Shown: positions 17,874 to 25,284 of the stretch, one piece after another | Numbering within the stretch: the stretch's first letter is position 1 | How the letters are laid out: every line of letters begins with the position of its first letter | Assembly: GCF_001552215.1 (NCBI RefSeq) | Contig: NZ_BCQT01000004.1 | Location: forward strand, 558,001-622,000 | Direction: 5' to 3' | DNA: 64,000 bases | Source of the DNA: Actinomadura macra NBRC 14102 | GTDB lineage: Bacteria > Actinomycetota > Actinomycetes > Streptosporangiales > Streptosporangiaceae | Notes under the pieces: generated by a model | The model's database searches: none | What the model was told of the DNA's origin: nothing | Seen by the model: the letters and a program-made list of their open reading frames with translations, nothing else | Translations under genes and position numbers: made by a program

Positions 17874-18428
17874 ATGAGATCTTCAGCCGCTTGGGCGTGC
17901 GAAGTCGCCCGTCAGCACCTTGAACAGCCGCTCCCCCGGCGCTGGTCGCACACTCAGGGCGTCGCCCGACAAGCGCGATCCATCGCCTCGACGCTCGGGG
18001 ACGCCGCTGACTTCGTGGAAGCGGCAGCCTGGCTGCACGACGTCGGGTACGCGCCCGATCTCGTTCTTACCGACTTCCATCCTCTGGACGGGGCGCGGTA
18101 CCTGCGGGACGTCCACCACGCCGACGAGCACTTGTGCCGCCTGGTCGCACATCACTCGTGCGCCTTGATCGAAGCACGGGAACGCGGGCTGGACGAGGCG
18201 CTCGTTAGAGAGTTCGGCAGCGAGCCACCTGCTTTCATCGAGGCGCTGATCTACTGCGATATGACCACTAGTCCGGACGGGGACATCATGTCTGTCGAGC
18301 GGCGCATAGACGAGATCACGGCTCGCTATGGGTCCGGCCATCTGGTCACGCGTGCGATCACCTCGGCCGCCCCCACATTGGTCGGCGCGGTTCGGCAGAT
18401 CGAGAAGGAGCTGCATACCGTCAGTTGA
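17874..18428 (+). CDS. HD-domain phosphohydrolase
   Basis: A 184-residue HD-superfamily protein. Metal-binding residues are visible in order: HTQGVARQA (first His), WLHDVGY (HD), VAHHSC (His pair) and CDMTTS (distal Asp). Members hydrolyse phosphomonoester or nucleotide substrates; this branch is uncharacterised and common beside NUDIX genes in such cassettes. I prefer the ATG at 17874 to a GTG at 17838 because the conserved sequence begins just after it; neither has a strong ribosome site. The gene converges on the NUDIX gene with an eight-base overlap of their ends. Confidence 0.8.
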   Translation: MRSSAAWACEVARQHLEQPLPRRWSHTQGVARQARSIASTLGDAADFVEAAAWLHDVGYAPDLVLTDFHPLDGARYLRDVHHADEHLCRLVAHHSCALIEARERGLDEALVREFGSEPPAFIEALIYCDMTTSPDGDIMSVERRIDEITARYGSGHLVTRAITSAAPTLVGAVRQIEKELHTVS

Positions 18429-18897
18429 TGACCGGTGTGTTCTTCCCGCTCAGGTAGTCGGCGAGGCGCAGGCGCATTGAGCGGTCCATCTTGCGGTCGG
18501 CGACGTCTGGCCTGCGCACCCAGCGGACATCGCGCGACTCGTCGCTCGCTTGCGGGCTTCCGGCAACGTAGCGACCCGTCAGCAGGATGGAGAACTCCTG
18601 CCGGACCTCGTCATTGGACGTGTAGTGGATCAGGTGCTTGGGGTCACTGTAGATGCCGACCAGGCCCGTCACCTCGCACTCGATGCCGGTTTCTTCCCTG
18701 GTCTCGCGGACGGCCGCCTGCGCCACGGATTCACCAAGGTCGATCGCGCCACCGGGGACGGCCCAGTTGTCGTTATCGGTGCGGCGGATCATCAGTATCG
18801 AGCCGGCCTCGTTCTCCACGACCATGTTGACGGACGGGACGAGGCTGTTCGGCGCCGGTGCGTCGGGGTCGTCGTAGTAGTCGATCCTGCGGGCCAC
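18421..18897 (-). CDS. NUDIX hydrolase
   Basis: A 158-residue NUDIX hydrolase. The box GX5EX7REUXEEXGU is complete (GAIDLGESVAQAAVRETREE, then TGIE, about residues 50-72), so it should cleave a nucleoside diphosphate linked to some moiety. It starts with GTG directly after the stop of the upstream HTH/PLD-like gene (no gap), so the two are translationally linked. A sensor regulator paired with a NUDIX enzyme suggests control by a nucleotide-like ligand, but this is inference. Substrate unknown. Confidence 0.88.
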   Translation of the reverse strand: MARRIDYYDDPDAPAPNSLVPSVNMVVENEAGSILMIRRTDNDNWAVPGGAIDLGESVAQAAVRETREETGIECEVTGLVGIYSDPKHLIHYTSNDEVRQEFSILLTGRYVAGSPQASDESRDVRWVRRPDVADRKMDRSMRLRLADYLSGKNTPVIN

Positions 18898-19644
18898 CTA
18901 TGCCCCCGTCTCAATCGGTGTGGCCCCGTCCCAGACTCGTTCGAAGCTGTCCACATAGGTGTTCACGAGGTCCCCACCTGGGATCCTGCGAAGGTGCCAG
19001 ACGGGCGCGTGCGGCGCCGTGACGCCGTAGACGTGCGTGTTCACGAATAGTTGGTCATCGGCGCGGTAGATCGAGTTGTAGAGCACCGTGCGATGGAAGC
19101 GGAATTCGATCCCATCTCGGCCCACCAGCGGCTTGTAGAGAACGAGCGCGTTGCGAATCTTCGCGGCCATGGCATCGTCCACGCCCTCCTCCATGCCGCG
19201 CTCGGCTACCTGCGCACTGTCGGGATCGCCGAGAAGGATACGCACTCGGACACCTGCATCCGCCTTCTCTGCGAACGTGCGCAGGACTCCGTTGTCCTCT
19301 GACAGGAACAGTCCCGCGTAGACGAGGACGCCGATCTCCTCTTGCGCTGTGGCGAAGAGATGTCCCCATGCGTCCCGCGGCACGGACCAACGGTGCGGAT
19401 AGATCGTAATGAGTTCGCTTGTGGACGCCGACGCCGTTTGCTCGGACGTCAGCGCGTCCGGCCACAGGTAGAGCTCGTCCACGCCGAGACGCGAAGCCAC
19501 AGCGTAACGATGCCTTCGGTACGGCGTGCGGCCTTGGGTGATCCAGCGTTCGACGGTCTTCTGATCGACGCCGATGCCTTCGGCGAGCGTCGCGACAGAC
19601 AGGCCCCGTTCGAGGAGAGCCGCGCGCAATCGTTCGTTCGCCAT
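18898..19644 (-). CDS. HTH regulator with PLD-like C-terminal domain (copy 2)
   Basis: A 248-residue paralogue of the protein at 15901-16629. It shares the HTH (VATLAEGIGVDQKTVERW), the VYAGLFLSEDNG and VRILLGDPDS segments, AAKIRNALVLYKP and HRTVLYNSIYRADD. The ATG at 19644 is chosen because it aligns with the copy-1 start; a GTG four codons upstream is possible. Its stop abuts the NUDIX start. Upstream lies a GGACGTCC palindrome also found before copy 1, hinting at a shared operator. Whether the C-terminal fold binds a ligand or is catalytic is unknown. Confidence 0.78.
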   Translation of the reverse strand: MANERLRAALLERGLSVATLAEGIGVDQKTVERWITQGRTPYRRHRYAVASRLGVDELYLWPDALTSEQTASASTSELITIYPHRWSVPRDAWGHLFATAQEEIGVLVYAGLFLSEDNGVLRTFAEKADAGVRVRILLGDPDSAQVAERGMEEGVDDAMAAKIRNALVLYKPLVGRDGIEFRFHRTVLYNSIYRADDQLFVNTHVYGVTAPHAPVWHLRRIPGGDLVNTYVDSFERVWDGATPIETGA

Positions 19645-19661
19645 CCACCCGACCACATCAG

Positions 19662-19712
19662 CAGGACGTCCTGGGACGCGGTCAACCCTACGAGGACGTC
19701 ATGAACACGTCC
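19662..19712. promoter_or_regulatory. GGACGTCC palindrome and related sites
   Basis: CAGGACGTCCTG (19662-19673) is a perfect 12-bp palindrome. GAGGACGTC at 19692 and ACACGTCC at 19705 follow. It lies in the divergent gap between the second HTH gene and the small membrane protein gene, and matches the repeats at 16669-16765. Confidence 0.5.
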
Positions 19713-19807
19713 AGTCAGGTAGTGATCTCGTCCTGCTGGTCAGGCGCACTCTCGATCTCGTCAGCGAACGCCGCCCGCATCGGGCTTCGCAAACGAGGTG
19801 ATCGATC

Positions 19808-20017
19808 ATGATCCTTGTCCTGGCCGCTATCGTCGCCGTGTTCCTGGCCGGCTCCGCATGCGGTGTCTTCGCGCTGCTCGTCCTCGGCATTCACGCCGAG
19901 GAGCGCCGCGCTCTCCGTCAGGGTGGCCGCTCGCGAACCGCGTCGGTCTCCTGCCAAGTCCTGAAGACGCGCAGCGGGGCCGGTGTCCCCGCGGGCCGCG
20001 TCGAGGCGGGGCGGTGA
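19808..20017 (+). CDS. small membrane protein of the element
   Basis: A 69-residue protein with one strong N-terminal TM helix (MILVLAAIVAVFLAGSACGV onward, about 2-28) and a basic, Ser/Gly-rich cytosolic tail. GAGGTGATCGATC precedes the ATG. Proteins of this shape recur just upstream of recombinase genes in actinomycete integrative elements; function unknown. Its stop overlaps the next start by four bases (GTGA), continuing a coupled run. Confidence 0.65.
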   Translation: MILVLAAIVAVFLAGSACGVFALLVLGIHAEERRALRQGGRSRTASVSCQVLKTRSGAGVPAGRVEAGR

Positions 20018-20169
20018 GTGTGCGCCTGCCTCGAACGATCACTGCCTCCGCCTGCCCCTGCGGCGCCCGGGTCGAGCCGGGCAACCGGCGCTGCCGCAAG
20101 TGCCGTGCCCGTACTCGTTGGCGGCGCCGCAGAGGTTCCCACATGTCGGACCCGACGGAGCTCGGATGA
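20014..20169 (+). CDS. 51-residue zinc-ribbon-like basic protein
   Basis: A GTG overlapping the preceding stop starts this short gene. The product has CPCGARVEPGNRRCRKCRAR, a four-cysteine knuckle (CxC...CxxC), then a run of Arg/Trp. It is likely a small metal-binding nucleic-acid-associated protein. Its stop overlaps the next ATG (ATGA). I know similar mini-proteins from related elements, without assigned roles. Confidence 0.65.
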   Translation: MSVRLPRTITASACPCGARVEPGNRRCRKCRARTRWRRRRGSHMSDPTELG

Positions 20170-20373
20170 TCGTCTCGGTTCCCCTGGTCGCCGTTTTCGG
20201 CGCGGTCGTCTGGCTCGCGTGGCGCTACATGGGCCTTCGTACCTGGCACATCATGGTGTGCCTGCTGTTCGGGTTCCTCCTCGCAGCGACGGACGCGGCT
20301 CCCCAGATCCGAGGCCATGACAGAGGTCCGCACCCTGATCTCCGAACTCTCCACGCGCGAAGGGACGTCCTGA
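20166..20373 (+). pseudogene. small membrane protein with frameshifted end, fused in frame to recombinase
   Basis: The ATG at 20166 opens a TM protein (IVSVPLVAVFGAVVWLAWRY, then WHIMVCLLFGFLLAATDAAP). In the same frame no stop occurs before the recombinase ATG at 20373, so a fusion would be made. Shifting one frame near 20315 gives MTEVRTLISELSTREGTS followed by TGA at 20371-20373. That stop overlaps the recombinase ATG (TGATG), exactly like the other junctions of this run. I infer a one-base indel in an ancestral coupled gene, or a sequencing error. Confidence 0.5.
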
Positions 20374-22229
20374 TGCCCCCGCAGACTCAGCGCAAGCGCG
20401 CCGTCCTCTACCTGCGCGTCTCCACACGCGGCCAAGTGGACACCGACTATGACCCGGAAGGCATCTCGCTTCCGGCTCAACGCGAGGCGGGGAAGCGTCG
20501 CGCGGCCGAACTCGGTGCCGACATCGTGGACGAGTACGTGGAACCGGGCAGAAGCGCCACGACCGTGGAGGGACGTCCCCGCTTCCAAGAGATGATGGCC
20601 AGGATCAAGGCCGAACGAGACATCGACTATGTCATCGTCTACGCCCGGTCGCGGATGCACCGCAACGGCATCGACGCGGCTATCACCAAGCGGGACCTCA
20701 AGGCAGCGGGCGCCGTCCTCGTCTCGATCATGGACTACACGGAAGACAACGCGGTGGGCAACCTCGTCGCCTCCGTCATCGATGCAGTGAACGAGTACCA
20801 GTCGCAGGCGTCCGGCGCCGACATCAGCTACAAGATGGCCCAGAAGGTCACGCACGGTGGCTCGGTGGGACGGGCGTCCGTCGGATATCTGAACGTCCGC
20901 GAGAAGATCGACGGACGCGAAGTCCGTACGGTCGTCATAGATCCCGTACGCGGGCCCCTCGTCCGCATGGCCTTCGAGCTGTACGCCACCGGCACGTACG
21001 GATTTCACGACCTCATCGACACGCTCACAGATGCCGGCCTGCGGATGAGGCCCGAGAAGCGGAACCCTGCCGGTGCCCCGATCTCCATCGCCAAGCTCGG
21101 CGTAATGCTCCGCTGCCGCTACTACCTCGGATATGTGCTCCATAAGGGGGACGAGTTCCGCGGAAGGCATGAGCCGCTCATCAGCCAAGAGCTGTTCGAC
21201 CGCGTCCAAGAGGTTCTCAACAGCCAGCGAGGCGGCGGGACGCGTGCGCGCGTCCATCACCACTACCTCAACGGCACGGTCTGGTGTCATCGCTGCCAGC
21301 GCCGACTCATGATCATGCGCGGCAAGAACAAGCGCGGTGACCTGTACTTTTACTTCATATGCCGAGGACGCCAGAACCGGACGTGCGACCTCCCATACCT
21401 CCCGATCGCGAAGGTCGAAGAGGCCGTAGAGCGCTCATACGCGAAAGTCGCGCTACCGGCTGACCTGCGCGAGCGCATCGCCACTGCCATCGACCGCGCC
21501 ATCGACGACGAGGCCGAGAGCAACGACGAACGGCGGGACCTCATCGCGAAGCAACTCGCCAAGCTCGATCACCAAGAGGACCAGTTCCTTGACCTCGTCG
21601 GTGACCCTGACTGGCCAAAGGACAAGCTCAGCGAACGCTTGCGGAAGGTTCGGGACGAGCGCGCCCGCCTGGAAGGCCAGCTTGAGCGGTTGGAGCGGCC
21701 CGACCTTGACCAAGGACGCGAAGCGATCCGCCTCGTCCTCGATCTCCTCACTCACCCTGATGAGCTGTACCGGCGGGCGGGCAAACGCGCCCGACGCGTC
21801 CTCAACCAAGCACTGTTCACCAGGCTCTACGTGGACGCGGACGAGGCAGACCCGCGGGTGGAAGGGCATGAGCCGACGACGCCGTTCGCGCCCTTCCTAG
21901 GGACGTACGGCCCCGGGAACAACAACAGCCCCGGCGTCCGGGTGGACGGCAGGGCCGCTGGTGGCGTTTCCCGGTTCCGGCCGGTCAGCCGGTGTTCGAG
22001 TAGCGCCGATTGGGTGGAGGTGGCGGGAATCGAACCCGCGTCCTTCGGTAATGAGTCAGGGCTTCTCCGGGTGCAGCCTGCTTGGCGTTTTCTCAGCCCC
22101 GGCACTCATGCAGGCAAGTTGCCGACGGGCTCAGCCGCTGTTTGTTTTTCCTACAGGCCCCGCGACCGGGCTTGCAGGTGGAGTCTCCTTACGATGCCAG
22201 ACCCCGGGTCGGAGACGCTCCCGGGCTGA
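20373..22229 (+). CDS. large serine recombinase (site-specific integrase)
   Basis: This catalyses integration and excision of the element. The catalytic Ser17 lies in LYLRVSTRGQ, with the resolvase domain to about 150. A recombinase domain (about 160-290) follows, then a zinc ribbon with Cys305, Cys308, Cys330 and Cys338, and a coiled coil (about 375-445). The ATG at 20373 has GAAGGGA upstream. The open frame ends at 22229, but from about codon 547 it is only the reverse complement of ssrA, so the native C-terminus is probably near residue 545 and was supplied differently in the excised form. The host junction thus lies inside the reading frame. No partner directionality factor was identified. 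Confidence 0.92.
   Translation: MPPQTQRKRAVLYLRVSTRGQVDTDYDPEGISLPAQREAGKRRAAELGADIVDEYVEPGRSATTVEGRPRFQEMMARIKAERDIDYVIVYARSRMHRNGIDAAITKRDLKAAGAVLVSIMDYTEDNAVGNLVASVIDAVNEYQSQASGADISYKMAQKVTHGGSVGRASVGYLNVREKIDGREVRTVVIDPVRGPLVRMAFELYATGTYGFHDLIDTLTDAGLRMRPEKRNPAGAPISIAKLGVMLRCRYYLGYVLHKGDEFRGRHEPLISQELFDRVQEVLNSQRGGGTRARVHHHYLNGTVWCHRCQRRLMIMRGKNKRGDLYFYFICRGRQNRTCDLPYLPIAKVEEAVERSYAKVALPADLRERIATAIDRAIDDEAESNDERRDLIAKQLAKLDHQEDQFLDLVGDPDWPKDKLSERLRKVRDERARLEGQLERLERPDLDQGREAIRLVLDLLTHPDELYRRAGKRARRVLNQALFTRLYVDADEADPRVEGHEPTTPFAPFLGTYGPGNNNSPGVRVDGRAAGGVSRFRPVSRCSSSADWVEVAGIEPASFGNESGLLRVQPAWRFLSPGTHAGKLPTGSAAVCFSYRPRDRACRWSLLTMPDPGSETLPG
22000..22025. other. putative attachment-site junction at the 3' end of ssrA
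   Basis: The acceptor-stem strand of ssrA (GGAGGTG on the plus strand, 22016-22022) is the last host-like sequence; to its left the recombinase coding sequence begins without a gap. The exact crossover dinucleotide cannot be set without the empty site. Confidence 0.45.
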
Positions 22230-22384
22230 CAGAGTTCGCTACTCGCCTCAGGCGGCGAGAGCGAACTCGGACTGCTTCTTGTTGGCAGTTGTGGTTTGCT
22301 GTCACAGGATTTACGAGGTCACGACAGCAACCCTCGACCCGCTTCCCCTGGCTCGATCGACCGAAGTCGAAGCCGGTCACCCCC
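22012..22384 (-). ncRNA. ssrA: transfer-messenger RNA (tmRNA)
   Basis: The 5' end GGGGGTGACCGGCTTCGAC and the 3' end GGTTCGATTCCCGCCACCTCC are typical tmRNA termini. GGGGGTG (22378-22384) pairs with CACCTCC (22016-22022) as the acceptor stem with one G-U. The tag frame resumes at GCC (22286-22284) and encodes ANKKQSEFALAA before TGA (22250-22248), ending in the ClpXP-recognised LAA. The genomic 3' end reads ACCC rather than ACCA, so CCA must be added after transcription. It rescues stalled ribosomes together with SmpB, whose gene lies 2.3 kb away. A serine recombinase element is inserted at its 3' end. Confidence 0.95.
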
Positions 22385-22551
22385 ATGTTGAGTTGTCAAA
22401 GCGATCGTCCGAGGACGTCCGCACCATGACGTTACAAGGTTAACGCGTCGGCGGGCAACGTAATTCCCTGCGGACACACGTGAACCCCGGTGGCCGCGCG
22501 GTTGGGCGCGCCCACCGGGGTCGACCGGCAGGGTCGGGCCGGTCCGGACGG

Positions 22552-22578
22552 CAGAGCCTCCCCCGAGACGAGGCTCTG
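22552..22578 (-). terminator. hairpin downstream of PBP homologue
   Basis: CAGAGCCTC and GAGGCTCTG form a perfect 9-bp stem with a 9-base loop, about 120 bases past the minus-strand gene end. A second hairpin (CCCCGGTGG/CCACCGGGG, 22485-22520) follows. Either could end the smpB-PBP transcript before ssrA. The rest of the gap from 22385 to 22696 shows no gene. Confidence 0.45.
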
Positions 22579-22696
22579 GTCTCATCACGGCGACTGGGGC
22601 CCGCAACCCCCCAAGCGGAGTCCCAGTCACCTAGGAAGACGCAAGGGGCGGTGTAGGGAGTTGCCCGCCTGGGGGTAAAGGGTTGTCAAAAGCCGC

Positions 22697-24649
22697 TCAG
22701 GGCGTACCCCTGGTGCCGGACGGGACGCCGCGGAGGAACGTGGCGGCGACCCTGGCCGCGGAGACGTGGCCTTCCAGGGCCACGGCGAAGGCGAGGTCGC
22801 CGCGGGAGCCCACGAACCAGGAGATCTCTCTGGTCTGGCCGCCCTCGTTGACGGCGGGCAGCGCGGCGACGCCGACGACGTCGCCTGAGACGCGGGCGGG
22901 GGTGGCGAGGCCCGTCCTGATGGAACGTGAGAGGACCTTCTTGAGGCTGGAGATCGATTCGGGCTGGAGGTTGGTCGGCGGGACCTGGCCGGCCTTGGAG
23001 AGGTCCTTGAGGACGTACGGGGCCTTCCAGGTGCCGTTCTGGGCGGCCGCGGCGACCAGGGCCATGGCGAGGGGGCTCACCTGGACCTTGCCCTCACCGA
23101 CCATGGTGGCGGCCTTCTCGCCGTCGTTGGCGGGGGCCGGGACCGAGCCGGTGAAGGCGGGGACGGACAGGCCCCAGTCCTTGCCGAGGCCGAGCCGGGA
23201 CGCCTCCGCCATCAGCGTCTGCGCGCTGAGCTTACCGCCGAGCTGGGCGAGGGTGGTCTTGCACGAGTACGCGTAGTGGCTCGCGAAGCCCCCGGCGGGG
23301 CGTGCCTTGTTGGTGAAGGTCAGGCCGCCGACCGTGACGGTGCCGGGGCAGGTCGTCTCGGTGGACTGGTTCATCCCGGCCTGGGAGAACAGTGCCTCGG
23401 CCGACACGATGCCGAAGGTCATGCCGGGTGGGTAGCGGCCCTCGAACGCGAGGTTCTTGCCGCTCGTCAGGTGGTTGGACACGGCGAGGACCTCGCCGGT
23501 GCTCGGGCGGACGGCGACCATCGAGCCGGTGACGGGCAGGCCGGCGAGGGCGTTGTCGGCCCTGCGCTGCATGGTGGGTTCCAGCGTGGTGCGGACGTCC
23601 TGCGGCGGCTGGCCGGGCCACGACCGCAGTTCCTCGGTGTTCTTGCCGGTCGAGTCCTGTGCGACGACCCGCACGGTGGGGGTGCCGGCCAGGCGGCGCT
23701 GCTGGAGGAGCTGGACGCCGCTGACGCCGATCGTGTCGCCGGGCTGATAGGGGGCGCCGACCTGCTGGAGCGTGTCGGCGGTGGCCGGGCCGAGGCTGCC
23801 GATCAGCTCCGGCGCGTACATGGGGTCGATCGGGACCTTGACAGGCTCGAAGTGCAGTCCGTCGATCTGCCTGAGCCGCTGGATCAGCGAGTTGTGGTCG
23901 GGGACCTGGAGGGTCAGCAGCGGCAGGAACTGCTGCGGCGGGGCGGAGCGGACGCGGCCGAGCAGCCGCTCGGAGTCCAGCCGCCGGCCGCCGTCGATCC
24001 GGGTCTGCCGGGCGAGGCCGTCCAGGGTGCGCTGCTGGTTCGCGAGCCGCCCGGGGTACACGCCGACGTTGTAGGCCCAGACCTCGCGAAGGAGGGAACG
24101 GCCCTGGTTGTCGCGGATGGGGGCGCGTTTCGGGACCTCGGTCAGCACCGCGAGCCGCTGCCCCGGCTTCAGCTTCGGGTTGATGATGGACGGATCCCAG
24201 ACGACCTTCCACTTGCCGCCCTGGCGGCGCAGGTGCAGCAGCCCCGTGTACGTCCAGGGCTGGCCGTTCTCACCGAGGTCGACCTTCACCGAGAAGCGGG
24301 CGTCGGCCTCGTCGCCCTTCTTGTCGATCGCCTTGACGGCGGTGTCCTGGCCGGGCACGCCCAGTGCGAGCCGCAGCGACGCCGCGTCGAGTTGGGCGCG
24401 GACCTGGCCGAGGGCGTCGGAGACCTTCTCACGGTCGGCGCCGACCGTCCGTTTCGCCGCCGCCGGATAGTTGCCGACCTCCCAGGCGATGAGGAAGTCG
24501 CGGACGGCGGGCATCGCGGACGGTTCCGCCCAGCAGCCCGTCGTGAGGGTGCCGACGAGCGCGCCGCAGGACGCGATCGAGACCACCCGGCGCCGCACGG
24601 TGCGCGCGCCCCGCGGGGCGCGTCCATGACCTCGACTGATCATCGACAC
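22697..24649 (-). CDS. catalytically dead PBP-like lipoprotein (NTF2 + transpeptidase fold)
   Basis: A 650-residue protein with the class B penicillin-binding layout: a signal/lipobox-like LTTGC (Cys39), an NTF2-like domain (about 45-155, MecA_N type), a dimerisation region and a transpeptidase fold (about 370-640). All three catalytic motifs are lost. SxxK reads PPGMTFG (Met410 and Gly413 replace Ser and Lys), SxN reads SCK (462-464), and no KTG is present near 590-605. Fold-keeping segments such as GEGKVQVSPLAMA remain. It should therefore bind or scaffold rather than cross-link. It starts three bases after smpB. The GTG at 24649 or an ATG two codons later may be used. Confidence 0.85.
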   Translation of the reverse strand: MSMISRGHGRAPRGARTVRRRVVSIASCGALVGTLTTGCWAEPSAMPAVRDFLIAWEVGNYPAAAKRTVGADREKVSDALGQVRAQLDAASLRLALGVPGQDTAVKAIDKKGDEADARFSVKVDLGENGQPWTYTGLLHLRRQGGKWKVVWDPSIINPKLKPGQRLAVLTEVPKRAPIRDNQGRSLLREVWAYNVGVYPGRLANQQRTLDGLARQTRIDGGRRLDSERLLGRVRSAPPQQFLPLLTLQVPDHNSLIQRLRQIDGLHFEPVKVPIDPMYAPELIGSLGPATADTLQQVGAPYQPGDTIGVSGVQLLQQRRLAGTPTVRVVAQDSTGKNTEELRSWPGQPPQDVRTTLEPTMQRRADNALAGLPVTGSMVAVRPSTGEVLAVSNHLTSGKNLAFEGRYPPGMTFGIVSAEALFSQAGMNQSTETTCPGTVTVGGLTFTNKARPAGGFASHYAYSCKTTLAQLGGKLSAQTLMAEASRLGLGKDWGLSVPAFTGSVPAPANDGEKAATMVGEGKVQVSPLAMALVAAAAQNGTWKAPYVLKDLSKAGQVPPTNLQPESISSLKKVLSRSIRTGLATPARVSGDVVGVAALPAVNEGGQTREISWFVGSRGDLAFAVALEGHVSAARVAATFLRGVPSGTRGTP

Positions 24650-24652
24650 CCT

Positions 24653-25126
24653 TCACCGTCTCCTGAACCGGGCGGCCGCCGCCTTCTGCATCTCCCGGTC
24701 GGCTTCCCGCTTGGCGATGGCCTGGCGCTTGTCGTAGGACTTCTTACCACGGGCGAGGCCGATCTCTACCTTGGCCTTGCCGTCCTTGAAGTACAGCGCC
24801 AGGGGTATGAGCGTCCACCCGGGCTCGGACGACTTGGCGATGATCTTCTGGATCTCGCGCCGGTGCAGCAGCAGCTTGCGGCGCCGCCGGGGCGCGTGGT
24901 TCGTCCAGGTCCCCTGCGTGTACTCGGGAATGTGGACGTGCTCCAGCCAGATCTCACCGTCCATCACGTGGGCGTAGCCGTCGGCGAGGGACGCGCGTCC
25001 GGCGCGCAGGGCCTTCACCTCGGTGCCCATGAGCACCAGGCCGGCTTCCCAGGTGTCGTCGATGTGGTAGTCGTAGCGGGCACGCTTGTTCTGGGCGATG
25101 AGCTTGCGCCCTGTGTCGCGTGGCAC
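24653..25126 (-). CDS. smpB: SsrA-binding protein SmpB
   Basis: A 157-residue partner of tmRNA in trans-translation. It has the SmpB OB-fold sequence: [20 protein letters not shown], then [17 protein letters not shown], and [16 protein letters not shown]. The basic C-terminal tail (about 130-157) inserts into the mRNA channel of stalled ribosomes. The GTG at 25126 is fixed by GAGG upstream and by the conserved N-terminus; the longer open frame is not conserved. It is located downstream of ftsX and directly upstream of the PBP-like gene, the usual actinobacterial ftsE-ftsX-smpB order. Confidence 0.97.
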   Translation of the reverse strand: MPRDTGRKLIAQNKRARYDYHIDDTWEAGLVLMGTEVKALRAGRASLADGYAHVMDGEIWLEHVHIPEYTQGTWTNHAPRRRRKLLLHRREIQKIIAKSSEPGWTLIPLALYFKDGKAKVEIGLARGKKSYDKRQAIAKREADREMQKAAAARFRRR

Positions 25127-25284
25127 GTGATCAGCCTCGGTCCTTGTCCGGCTTCGGTTCCTGCACCGAGCCCCTTCCCCGTCCGTAGGCGATCTTATGA
25201 GGACAGGGCGGGTGAGGTGGAACCGCTTTGTCTGACGGCCGGGTTCCGCGGTTGGTTCGGCGCCGCGATCTAGGGGTGCACCGA

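Larger units (their letters stand above)
15901..22011. mobile_element. integrated element with serine recombinase, right end at ssrA
   Basis: From about 15.9 kb the genes are a cassette familiar from actinomycete integrative elements: HTH/PLD-like regulators, GntR, HD, NUDIX, three tiny proteins and a large serine recombinase abutting the 3' end of ssrA. The right junction is at or very near 22011. No transfer, replication or relaxase gene is seen, so if it was once conjugative it is reduced, or its other genes lie left of the window. The left edge is unknown. I start the span at the first cassette gene, but the TIR operon and genes further left could also belong. Large serine recombinases use very short core identity, so no long direct repeat is expected. 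Confidence 0.55.

Noticed and set aside
1..22011. A second copy of the ssrA 3' end marking the left end of the element
   Set aside because: I looked for GGCGGGAATCGAACC-like sequence and did not find one; serine recombinases need only very short identity, so the left end stays undefined.
22012..22229. C-terminal tail of the recombinase (WVEVAGIEPASF...)
   Set aside because: This is the translated reverse complement of ssrA, a common false protein; not a real domain.
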